Shown: one piece after another, positions 1-6,741 of the stretch
Numbering within the stretch: the stretch's first letter is position 1
Layout: each line of letters begins with the position of its first letter
Assembly: GCF_002920635.1 (NCBI RefSeq)
Contig: NZ_PQSR01000056.1
Location: 1 to 51,510, forward strand
Reading direction: 5' to 3'
Length of the DNA: 51,510 bases
DNA from: Streptomyces sp. Ru72
GTDB taxonomy: Bacteria > Actinomycetota > Actinomycetes > Streptomycetales > Streptomycetaceae
Program-made: the position numbers and the translations under genes
The notes under the pieces: model-generated
Seen by the model: the letters and a program-made list of their open reading frames with translations, nothing else
Database searches by the model: none
What the model was told of the DNA's origin: nothing

Positions 1-1
1 G

Positions 2-364
2 GGCTGGATCGTCGGGCTCGCCGGCTGGGCGGCGGCCGCCGCGGTCTGGGTGGACGTCCAGGCCGTGCGCGCCGGGCTGCCCGGCGGGCCGCTCGTCGGC
101 GCGGTCGGCGTCCTCGCCCTGATCGGCGCGGCCGTCGCCGGGCTGCGGGCGGCGGCGGCCTGGGCGCCGGGCGCCTCCTGGCGGGCCCTGCTCGCGGCGG
201 CCGGGCGCCGCACCGTCCTCGACCCGGCCGGGTCCTTCCTCCTCGTCGGCGGAGCGGCCCTGGTGGTCTGCTCGGCCTGGTTCGTCGCGCCGCTCGCGGT
301 CCCCGTCCTCGGGGCCGTGGCGGCGGCCGCCGTCGCCGTCGAGGAGCGCCACCGGCGCCGCTGA
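2..364 (+). CDS. C-terminal part of a DUF624/YesL-like membrane protein (5' end outside window)
   Basis: The reading frame is open from the first bases and ends in TGA at 362-364, so this is the 3' part of a longer gene. The visible ~120 residues are very rich in Ala, Val, Leu and Gly and form several membrane-spanning stretches ending in a basic EERHRRR tail. The GTG at 50 would be an internal start and I do not favour it. The composition and tail resemble DUF624 (YesL) proteins, small membrane proteins found beside sugar transporters. In Bacillus subtilis yesL sits in the rhamnogalacturonan (yes) locus, which fits the exo-rhamnogalacturonan lyase family gene just downstream. The family call is inference from composition and context; the membrane nature is seen directly. 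Confidence 0.45.
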   Translation, partial: GWIVGLAGWAAAAAVWVDVQAVRAGLPGGPLVGAVGVLALIGAAVAGLRAAAAWAPGASWRALLAAAGRRTVLDPAGSFLLVGGAALVVCSAWFVAPLAVPVLGAVAAAAVAVEERHRRR

Positions 365-394
365 CGCCGGCCGGCACCTCCCCTCGGGCCGGCG
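365..394 (+). terminator. GC-rich hairpin after the membrane protein gene
   Basis: An 8-bp perfect stem (CGCCGGCC at 365-372 with GGCCGGCG at 387-394) with a 14-nt loop starts directly after the stop codon. There is no T-run, as is usual for many Streptomyces terminators. Confidence 0.4.
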
Positions 395-470
395 CCCCGG
401 CGCCGGACCTTGCTCTGTCATGCCCCTGACCTCCCTGCATCACCGCCAGGAAAGGAAGGCTGCATCCCTC

Positions 471-3209
471 ATGTCTCCCATCCCCCGCAGGTCCCTCCTC
501 AAGGCCGCCGCCGTCGCCGGAGCCGCCGCCCAGTTCAGCTGGGCGCCATGGGCCGGCGACGCGCAGGCGGCGCCCAGAGCCGAGGCGGCCGACGCCGATC
601 CCGTGACCCTCGACTGGCTCGAGGACGGCGGTCTCGGCGCCGCGCCCGGCTCCACCGTCGGCGTGCCCTGGCCGAAGGGCGCCTACCAGGAGGACCAGAC
701 GTTCGCCCTGACGGACCAGAACGGCAGGGCCGTGCCCGTCCAGTCCTGGCCGCTCGCGTACTGGCCGGACGGCTCCCTCAAGTGGACGGCCCACGCGGTC
801 AGTTCGGGCAGCGGCAAGCTCACCCTCACCGCCGGCGCCCCCACCGCCCCCGACAAGAAGGTCACCGTCGACAAGAGCGGCGGCACCATCGACATATCGA
901 CCGGCGTCATCACCGCGAGGATCGGCAAGTCCGGCTCCACACTGATCAAGTCCGTCATCCGCGGCTCCACCGAGATCGCGAAGAACGGCCGGCTCGTCCT
1001 CATCCGGCAGCCGGAGATCGAGGACGAGGACCAGGGATCGGTGAAGACCGAGCGCTTCGAAGGCGCCGTCTCCGAGGTCACCGTCGAACAGGAGGGGCCC
1101 GTCCGGGCCGTCGTCCGCATCGACGGCAAGCACCGCAAGGGCGACCGCAGTTGGCTGCCGTTCTCGATCCGCCTCTACTTCTACGCGGGCGCCGACTCCT
1201 TCCGCATGGTGCACACCATCACCTACGACGGGACCCAGGAACCCGGCAAGGCGAGCGGCGACTTCATCCGCGGGCTCGGGGTGCGCTTCACCGTGCCGAT
1301 GCGCGACGCCGCCTACGACCGGCACATCCGGATCGGCGGCGAGGGCACCGGTCTGCTGCGCGAGGCCGTGCAGGGCATCACCGGGCTGCGCCGCGACCCG
1401 GGCGCGGCCGTGCAGGCGGCGCAGTACGCGGGCCAGAAGCTGCCCGACCCCTCGACGTGGGACCAACGGGTGACGACCCGGCTCCCGTACATCCCGCACT
1501 GGGGCGACTACACCCTCGCCCAGCTCTCCGCCGACGGCTTCGCCCTGCGCAAGCGCACCAAGAAGGGCTACGGGTGGATCGGCGCGGGCGGCGGCAGGCG
1601 GGCCTCCGGCCTCGGCTACGTCGGCGGGCCGAGCGGCGGATTCTCCTTCGGCCTGAGGGACTTCTGGGAGAAGTTCCCCGCCCAGCTCGACATCCGCGAC
1701 GCCCACACCGACGAGGCCGAGGTCACCCTCTGGCTCTGGTCGCCCGAGGCGCAGCCCATGGACCTGCGCTTCTACCACGACGGCATGGGCCAGGACACCT
1801 ACGCCAAGCAGCTCGAAGGCCTCAACATCACCTATGAGGACTACGAACCGGAGTTCGGCACCCCCTACGGCATCGCCCGCACCTCCGAACTCCTCTTCTG
1901 GGCCAACGCCGCCACGCCGGCCCCCGACCAGCTCGCCGACCAGGTCAGGGCCGTACGGACCCTGCCGCAGCTCGCCGCCCCGCCAAAGCAGCTCATCAAG
2001 GCCAAGGTGTTCGGTCCCGGCCTGTACTCCGAGCCCGACCGCTCCACACCGGCCAAGGCGAAGATCGAGGACCACCTCGACTTCCTCTTCACCTACTACA
2101 AGGACCAGGTGGAGCAGCGCCGCTGGTACGGCTTCTGGGACTACGGCGACATCATGCACACCTACGACACCGTCCGGCACGTGTGGCGCTACGACATCGG
2201 CGGCTACGCCTGGGACAACTCGGAGCTGTCGCCCGACCTGTGGCTCTGGTACGCCTACCTGCGCAGCGGCCGCGCGGACATCTTCCGCTTCGCCGAGGCG
2301 ATGACCCGGCACACCGGCGAGGTCGACGTCTACCACCTCGGCACGTGGGCCGGCCTCGGCACCCGGCACGGCGTGCAGCACTTCGCCGACAGCGCCAAAC
2401 AGCAGCGCATCGCCAACACGACCTACCGGCGCTTCTACTACTTCCTCACCGCCGACGAGCGGGTCGGCGACCTCATGCGGGCCAATGTCGACTCCGACGA
2501 GACGTTCCTCGTCCTCGACCCGCAGCGCAAGGTACGCACCGATCCCTACACCCCCGACCGGCACGCCCTGTCGATCGGTTTCGGCACGGACTGGAGCGGC
2601 CTGGTGTCGGCCTGGCTGACCGAGTGGGAACGCAAGGGCCCCAAGTGGGAGAAGGCCAAGGCGCGCGTCCTGTCCACGATGGAGGGCATCGCCGCCCAGC
2701 CCAACGGCTTCGTCCAGGGCAGCGGGCTGTACGACCTCGACACCGGCAGGTTCGCCGTCGCCGACAAGCCGGTGGTGTCCGTCTCCCACCTCTCGGCCGT
2801 CTTCGGCCTCAACGAGCTGTGCGCCGAGCTCAACCACCTGGTCGACATGCCGAAGTTCAAGGAGGCGTACCTGGACTACTGCCGCTACTTCAACGCCACC
2901 AAGGCCGAGCAGAAGGCACGCTACGGCTCCGACTTCGGCAGCCTGCTGCTCTTCCAGGGCCACTCGCGCCTCGACGCGTACGCCGCCGTCCAGACCGGCG
3001 ACGCGACGCTCGCCAAGCGGGCGTGGAGCAAGTTCTACAACTCCGACGGCTACACCGAGTCCTCGCCGTGGAAGACGCAACCGCTGAGCGGCCCGGCCAC
3101 GCTCGTCGCGGGCAGCGAGGCGGCCTGGGTGTCCACCAACGACACCGCGCTCTACGGCCTCGCCGCCATCGAGAACCTGGCGCTGCTCGGGGACAGGATG
3201 CCGTCCTAG
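471..3209 (+). CDS. Tat-exported exo-rhamnogalacturonan lyase family protein
   Basis: This 912-aa secreted protein begins with a twin-arginine signal (RRSLLK near residue 6, then an Ala-rich hydrophobic stretch ending DAQAAPRAEA), so it is predicted to be exported folded through Tat. The start at ATG 471 is chosen because GGAAAGGAAGG lies about 11 nt upstream and it puts the RR motif close to the N-terminus; an in-frame ATG at 420 is possible. The mature part (VPWPKGAYQ, VQSWPLAYWPDGSLKW and long Trp/Tyr-rich C-terminal regions such as RRWYGFWDYGDIMHT) looks like the PcRGLX/exo-rhamnogalacturonan lyase family, which removes disaccharides from the end of pectin rhamnogalacturonan-I by beta-elimination. 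The substrate is inferred from family resemblance and the YesL-like neighbour. It is followed by its own terminator. Confidence 0.7.
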   Translation: MSPIPRRSLLKAAAVAGAAAQFSWAPWAGDAQAAPRAEAADADPVTLDWLEDGGLGAAPGSTVGVPWPKGAYQEDQTFALTDQNGRAVPVQSWPLAYWPDGSLKWTAHAVSSGSGKLTLTAGAPTAPDKKVTVDKSGGTIDISTGVITARIGKSGSTLIKSVIRGSTEIAKNGRLVLIRQPEIEDEDQGSVKTERFEGAVSEVTVEQEGPVRAVVRIDGKHRKGDRSWLPFSIRLYFYAGADSFRMVHTITYDGTQEPGKASGDFIRGLGVRFTVPMRDAAYDRHIRIGGEGTGLLREAVQGITGLRRDPGAAVQAAQYAGQKLPDPSTWDQRVTTRLPYIPHWGDYTLAQLSADGFALRKRTKKGYGWIGAGGGRRASGLGYVGGPSGGFSFGLRDFWEKFPAQLDIRDAHTDEAEVTLWLWSPEAQPMDLRFYHDGMGQDTYAKQLEGLNITYEDYEPEFGTPYGIARTSELLFWANAATPAPDQLADQVRAVRTLPQLAAPPKQLIKAKVFGPGLYSEPDRSTPAKAKIEDHLDFLFTYYKDQVEQRRWYGFWDYGDIMHTYDTVRHVWRYDIGGYAWDNSELSPDLWLWYAYLRSGRADIFRFAEAMTRHTGEVDVYHLGTWAGLGTRHGVQHFADSAKQQRIANTTYRRFYYFLTADERVGDLMRANVDSDETFLVLDPQRKVRTDPYTPDRHALSIGFGTDWSGLVSAWLTEWERKGPKWEKAKARVLSTMEGIAAQPNGFVQGSGLYDLDTGRFAVADKPVVSVSHLSAVFGLNELCAELNHLVDMPKFKEAYLDYCRYFNATKAEQKARYGSDFGSLLLFQGHSRLDAYAAVQTGDATLAKRAWSKFYNSDGYTESSPWKTQPLSGPATLVAGSEAAWVSTNDTALYGLAAIENLALLGDRMPS

Positions 3210-3222
3210 GGGGCCGGCGGGG

Positions 3223-3250
3223 GAGCGCCGCCGCACGGGCGGCGGCGCTC
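3223..3250 (+). terminator. Strong hairpin after the lyase gene
   Basis: A perfect 12-bp stem (3223-3234 with 3239-3250, GAGCGCCGCCGC/GCGGCGGCGCTC) with an ACGG tetraloop starts 13 nt after the stop codon. There is no T-tract. Confidence 0.7.
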
Positions 3251-3287
3251 GCACCCGTAAGTGTGGCGCCCGTCACGTGCTACGGCA

Positions 3288-3303
3288 TGAGTACACGTAC
3301 TCA
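3288..3303. promoter_or_regulatory. Perfect inverted repeat TGAGTAC-AC-GTACTCA, candidate operator
   Basis: Two 7-bp arms are separated by 2 bp, 33 bp upstream of the SRPBCC start codon. The length and symmetry suit a dimeric regulator, and the distance suits overlap with a promoter. The regulator is unknown. Confidence 0.5.
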
Positions 3304-3336
3304 GATATCGGGGGCGGACCCGGGAAGACTGTGCCC

Positions 3337-3783
3337 ATGGACCGGAGCCATTACCGCTTCCGCAGCCTGTGGGCCCTGCCCGCGCCCCCTGCCGCCGTGT
3401 ACGCGGTGCTGGAGCGGCCCGAGGAGTACCCGCGGTGGTGGCGCCAGGTGCGGGAGGTGACCCGGCTCGACGACGCGACCGGCGTCGTCCGGGTGCGCTC
3501 CCTGCTGCCGTACGACCTGACCTTCACCGTGCGTGAGGTGCGGCGCGACCCGGCGGCCGGGATTCTGCAGGTCGCGCTGTCCGGTGACGTCGACGGCTGG
3601 GCACGCTGGACGGTCACCGCGGCCGCGTCCGGCACCCTGGCCCGCTACGACCAGACGGTCGACGTGAACAAAAAGCTGCTCAGGAGGTTCGCGGTGCCGG
3701 GGCGGCCGATCTTCCGGGCGAACCATCGGCTGATGATGCGCTCCGGGCGACGGGGACTCGTCGCGCACCTCCAAGCGGTTTGA
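3337..3783 (+). CDS. SRPBCC (START-like/polyketide cyclase-like) family protein
   Basis: This 148-aa single-domain protein opens with a START-like pattern: an aromatic beta strand (HYRFRSLWALPAPPAAVYAVL), then PEEYPRWWRQVREV, which is characteristic of SRPBCC helix-grip proteins that bind hydrophobic ligands in a deep pocket. It ends KRF-like with RANHRLMMRSGRRGL. The start ATG 3337 is preferred over an upstream GTG at 3277, because GGGAAG lies about 9 nt before it and homology begins there. No catalytic residues can be assigned, so ligand and role are unknown. It stands alone between a terminator and tRNA-Val, with a 16-bp palindrome just upstream that may control it. Confidence 0.75.
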   Translation: MDRSHYRFRSLWALPAPPAAVYAVLERPEEYPRWWRQVREVTRLDDATGVVRVRSLLPYDLTFTVREVRRDPAAGILQVALSGDVDGWARWTVTAAASGTLARYDQTVDVNKKLLRRFAVPGRPIFRANHRLMMRSGRRGLVAHLQAV

Positions 3784-3809
3784 AGGAACCCGTCCGGGAC
3801 CTGTATTGT
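3780..3809 (+). promoter_or_regulatory. Promoter of tRNA-Val
   Basis: TTGAAG (3780-3785), an 18-bp spacer and TATTGT (3804-3809) match the vegetative (HrdB-type) promoter form. The predicted transcription start is about 7 nt before the mature tRNA. The -35 element overlaps the stop codon of the SRPBCC gene. Confidence 0.6.
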
Positions 3810-3822
3810 TCAGTGCGTTCCC

Positions 3823-3894
3823 GGGCGATTAGCTCAGTGGGAGAGCGCTTCGTTCACACCGAAGAGGTCACTGGTTCGAACCCAGTATCGCCCA
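3823..3894 (+). tRNA. tRNA-Val (anticodon CAC)
   Basis: A 72-nt cloverleaf is visible: acceptor stem GGGCGAT (3823-3829) pairs with ATCGCCC (3887-3893), there is a D-arm AGCTCAGTGGGAGAGC, the anticodon stem CTTCG/CGAAG encloses loop TTCACAC giving anticodon CAC for GUG codons, and the T-arm is CTGGTTCGAACCCAG. The 3' CCA is not encoded (discriminator A is followed by CCC), so it must be added after transcription. It has its own promoter and a strong terminator. Confidence 0.97.
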
Positions 3895-3905
3895 CCCGGA
3901 GAAGG

Positions 3906-3934
3906 CCGGTCCGTCCATGACGGACCGGTTTTTT
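3906..3934 (+). terminator. Intrinsic terminator of tRNA-Val
   Basis: A 10-bp perfect stem (CCGGTCCGTC/GACGGACCGG), a 3-nt loop CAT and six T residues (3929-3934) lie 11 nt after the tRNA. Confidence 0.93.
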
Positions 3935-3941
3935 CGTGTGC

Positions 3942-4667
3942 TCAGGCCGCTGCCGGCAGCTCCGGGCGCAGGGGCCAGGCTGTGTCCACCGGCTCCTCCG
4001 CGCCGTTGCGGGCGAACCAGGCCTGCAGCCCGCGGGCCTGTGCCGCGTGCCAGGTCGCCTGCAGCGTGTGCAGCTCCGCGGGGGAGAGGCGCTCCAGCCG
4101 GGTCGCGAAGCGACGCCCCAGCGCCCGTACGACCTCCATCGCGGCCAGCGCGTCCGCCGCCGCGTCGTGCGCCCCCTCCAACGCCACACCGTAGTGCGCG
4201 CACAGATCGGTGAGCGTGCGGCGGCCCTTGCGGTAGCGGTCCAGGTGCTTGTCGAGCACCCGCGGGTCGAGCACGCGCAGCGGCGCGGACGCGAACCAGC
4301 GCTCCAGCGAGGACGCCCGGTGGCGCCGCAACTCCCGGTCCAGCAGCGTGAGATCGAACGGTGCGTTCATCACCACCAGCGGTCGGCCCCGCATCGCCTG
4401 CTCGCCCAGCTCCCGGGCTATCTCCTCCATCACCGGCGACGGCCAGCGGCCGTTGTGCTGCAGGTGCTCCTCCGTCAGCCCGTGCACGGCCGTCGCCTCC
4501 GCGGGCACCGGCACTCCCGGGTTCACCAGCCAGCGGCTCACCCGCGGCCGGGTCCCCGGAGCGTCCTGGACGACGACGGCGGCCGACACGATGCGGTCGG
4601 TCTCGACGTCCACGCCGGTGGTCTCCGTGTCGAACGCGGCGAGCGGGCCCTCGTACCAGAACGTCAT
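3942..4667 (-). CDS. DnaQ-like 3'-5' exonuclease (DEDD family)
   Basis: A 241-aa single-domain exonuclease carrying the three Exo motifs: DTETTG near residue 14 (Exo I, D-x-E), NAPFDLTLLDREL (Exo II, Asp) and HDAAADALAAMEV (Exo III, H-x4-D, the DEDDh form). The family removes nucleotides from DNA or RNA 3' ends using two metal ions. It lacks a polymerase or helicase domain, so it could be a stand-alone proofreading, repair or RNA-trimming enzyme. Start ATG 4667 has GAGGAG about 11 nt upstream. It faces tRNA-Val tail to tail, close to the tRNA terminator, and is divergent from the DUF4365 gene. Confidence 0.88.
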   Translation of the reverse strand: MTFWYEGPLAAFDTETTGVDVETDRIVSAAVVVQDAPGTRPRVSRWLVNPGVPVPAEATAVHGLTEEHLQHNGRWPSPVMEEIARELGEQAMRGRPLVVMNAPFDLTLLDRELRRHRASSLERWFASAPLRVLDPRVLDKHLDRYRKGRRTLTDLCAHYGVALEGAHDAAADALAAMEVVRALGRRFATRLERLSPAELHTLQATWHAAQARGLQAWFARNGAEEPVDTAWPLRPELPAAA

Positions 4668-4836
4668 GCCTACCCAACTCCTCGTTCACCCATGGCAGCT
4701 GACGTACCGTCTTCTGCCCGTTTGGTGATACCCGGGCTGTTTGCGCCGTACGCGGGAAGGAGACAACAGGAGTACGGGTCTTTGCAGTTCAGGGGGGCTC
4801 GGGCGGGGATTCACTGCGCAGGGAAGGCTGTTGGTC

Positions 4837-5403
4837 ATGGCGATAGCGCAGCCCGAGCGGGGCGGGCTGCTGCCCGAGCGGACGGCACCCCATCGCGGCA
4901 CACTCGCGACCACCGCCTGCATGGAGACACTGCAGGTGGGCTATCTGCACGCGGTCGCCGCGGCGGCCGGCTGCTCGCTGTCCCAGCCCTTCCCGGACAA
5001 CGGCATCGACTGGCACGTCAGCCACAGCGCGCCCGGCCACACGGTCGACGACGAGGTCACCATCAAAGTGCAGCTGAAGTGCACGTACCAGATACCGCCG
5101 AACCCCCCGGGCCGCTTCTTCTCCTTCACGCTCGACAACGAGCACCTGCGGAAGCTCGCCCGTACACCCGTCTCCGTGCACAAGATCCTCGTCGTGATGA
5201 TCGTCCCCCGGACCCAGGACCAGTGGCTGCGGGCCGGTCACGACCGCCTGGACCTGCGGCACTGCTGCTACTGGACCAACCTCGCCGGACACCCGATCAC
5301 GGGCCGGCACCGCACCACCGTGCGCGTCCCGACCTCGCGCATCTTCGACGACCGAGCCCTGTGCGAGATCATGACCCGGGTCGGAACGGGAGGCAGACCG
5401 TGA
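4837..5403 (+). CDS. DUF4365 domain protein, nuclease-fold candidate
   Basis: A 188-aa soluble protein. Start ATG 4837 is chosen for GGGAAGG 9 nt upstream; longer in-frame starts back to 4741 lack support. Residues 22-160 match the DUF4365 pattern: a glutamate in ACMETLQVGYLH (E30), GIDWHV (D58), then IKVQLKC (Q79, K81), followed by RFFSFTLDNEHLRKLA. The E...D...QxK layout is that of PD-(D/E)XK nuclease-fold domains, so nuclease activity is possible but is inferred, not shown. The stop codon overlaps the GTG start of the next gene, so the two are translationally coupled and probably act together. Confidence 0.75.
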   Translation: MAIAQPERGGLLPERTAPHRGTLATTACMETLQVGYLHAVAAAAGCSLSQPFPDNGIDWHVSHSAPGHTVDDEVTIKVQLKCTYQIPPNPPGRFFSFTLDNEHLRKLARTPVSVHKILVVMIVPRTQDQWLRAGHDRLDLRHCCYWTNLAGHPITGRHRTTVRVPTSRIFDDRALCEIMTRVGTGGRP

Positions 5404-6626
5404 CACACCGCCCCCTCGACGAGCAGTTCCGCACCGTCCGGCCGCACCCCGCCGAGCCACTGTGGAACCGGCCGCCCGCACCCGACCAGGTCGACCCCGC
5501 CGTGCTCGGCGCCCTGCTGCACCGCCACGGCTGGCAGCGCCGCGGCGGGGCCCCCGGGCGCTACGGCCGCTGGACCCCACCGGGCCCCGGTGCGAGCGGT
5601 ACGAGCCTGCTGGTGCCGGAGAGTCGCGCCTTCCCCGACTGCGACGACCTGATCGGCGAGGCTCTCCTGGCTCTGACCCGCAGCGGCTCACCCTCCGCCC
5701 GTGACGTGCTGGTCGGGCTCACCGTGCCCAGCGACGAGATCCACTGGTGGCGTGACGTGCCGACGGGACCCGTGGGCGCCGCTCCCTGGGACGTCGAGGA
5801 CCGGCTGCGCACCGCCGCCCGCCGCATGCTGCTGGCGGCCGCCCTCGCCACCCGCGCCCGGGCCGGCTACCACGGCGCCCGGCACCGAAGGCCCGCCGCC
5901 GCGTTGCTCGAGCACGTCCTGATCGGCGCGGCCACCGGCGGCCGCGAACTCACCGCCTTCGTGCCCGTCGCCACGGGCCGGCCGCTCGCCGTACGCCTGC
6001 ACCAGGCGCTGTACGCGGCCCGCGAGGCCATCGACTACCAGCGGGCCACCGGTGGCATGGAAGCCTTCGACACCGCCGTCGAGGCCGGCGTCAGCCATGA
6101 GCTGACCGAGGCTCTGGTCGCCCTCGTCCGCGGGGCCGAGGGCGCCCGGATCGCTGTCGCGTGGGCGCCCGCCGCCGGCGTTCCCGAGGGCGGTGCGACA
6201 CCCGCCGAACCGGTCGAGTTCTCCCCGGGAGACCTGCCCGCCCTGCGCGAGGCCGGAGCGCGCTATCTGCGCAAGGAGCCGTCCGTCCCGGTGCGGATCA
6301 CCGGCGCCGTCGTCCGCCTGCGCCGTTCGGGACCGCGTGGCGAGGGCACCGTACGGCTGCGGGTCCTCGCCGGGGCCGAGGTGCCGCACGTACGGATGAC
6401 CCTGGACGAGGAGTCGTACCGCATCGCGGGCCACGCCCACCTCGTGGGACTGCCGATCAAAGTGCACGGACGGCTGGAGAGCCGGGGCGGCTTCCGGCGC
6501 CTCGCGGCCGCGTCAGGGGTGGCACCGGTGCAGGTCGACGAGGCCGAGCGGGACCGGCTGATGAAGTCGCTCCAGGAGACCGCGGAGATCACGAGCTTCT
6601 TCGAGGAGGCGTGCGGCGGGGACTGA
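5400..6626 (+). CDS. Protein of unknown function coupled to the DUF4365 gene
   Basis: A 408-aa protein I do not recognise. The GTG at 5400 overlaps the TGA of the upstream gene and has GGGAGG 6 nt before it, which decides the start within a much longer open frame. There is no signal peptide and no clear membrane segment. The N-terminal part is Arg/Pro rich (LHRHGWQRRGGAPGRYGRW), the middle is helical and Ala-rich, and the C-terminal ~110 residues look beta-rich (VRITGAVVRLRR, then GHAHLVGLPIKVHGRLES), possibly an OB-like or Ig-like binding domain. Base and codon use match the neighbours. Only the pairing with DUF4365 hints at function. Confidence 0.8.
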   Translation: MTHRPLDEQFRTVRPHPAEPLWNRPPAPDQVDPAVLGALLHRHGWQRRGGAPGRYGRWTPPGPGASGTSLLVPESRAFPDCDDLIGEALLALTRSGSPSARDVLVGLTVPSDEIHWWRDVPTGPVGAAPWDVEDRLRTAARRMLLAAALATRARAGYHGARHRRPAAALLEHVLIGAATGGRELTAFVPVATGRPLAVRLHQALYAAREAIDYQRATGGMEAFDTAVEAGVSHELTEALVALVRGAEGARIAVAWAPAAGVPEGGATPAEPVEFSPGDLPALREAGARYLRKEPSVPVRITGAVVRLRRSGPRGEGTVRLRVLAGAEVPHVRMTLDEESYRIAGHAHLVGLPIKVHGRLESRGGFRRLAAASGVAPVQVDEAERDRLMKSLQETAEITSFFEEACGGD

Positions 6627-6741
6627 GCCCCCCCGGTGGCACCGGAACTGTTTCGCGGTGGACGGGCATGGGTCGGTACGATCCCAGTCATGCGCGCGCT
6701 CCAGGTATGGCGCCGCATCCACCAGCAGTCAGGAGAGTCCG

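Noticed and set aside
420..470. Upstream ATG at 420 as the start of the rhamnogalacturonan lyase family protein
   Set aside because: It would place 17 extra residues before an otherwise well-positioned Tat signal, and the better ribosome binding site serves ATG 471.
3936..5399. N-terminal extension of the frame that becomes the 408-aa protein at 5400
   Set aside because: It runs antisense to the exonuclease and out of frame over DUF4365, is Arg/Pro-rich, and a GTG with a good ribosome binding site exists at 5400.
6627..6741. T-box or other aminoacyl-tRNA leader before thrS
   Set aside because: The space is only 115 nt with no antiterminator/terminator pair or recognisable T-box sequence; the same holds before alaS and hisS.
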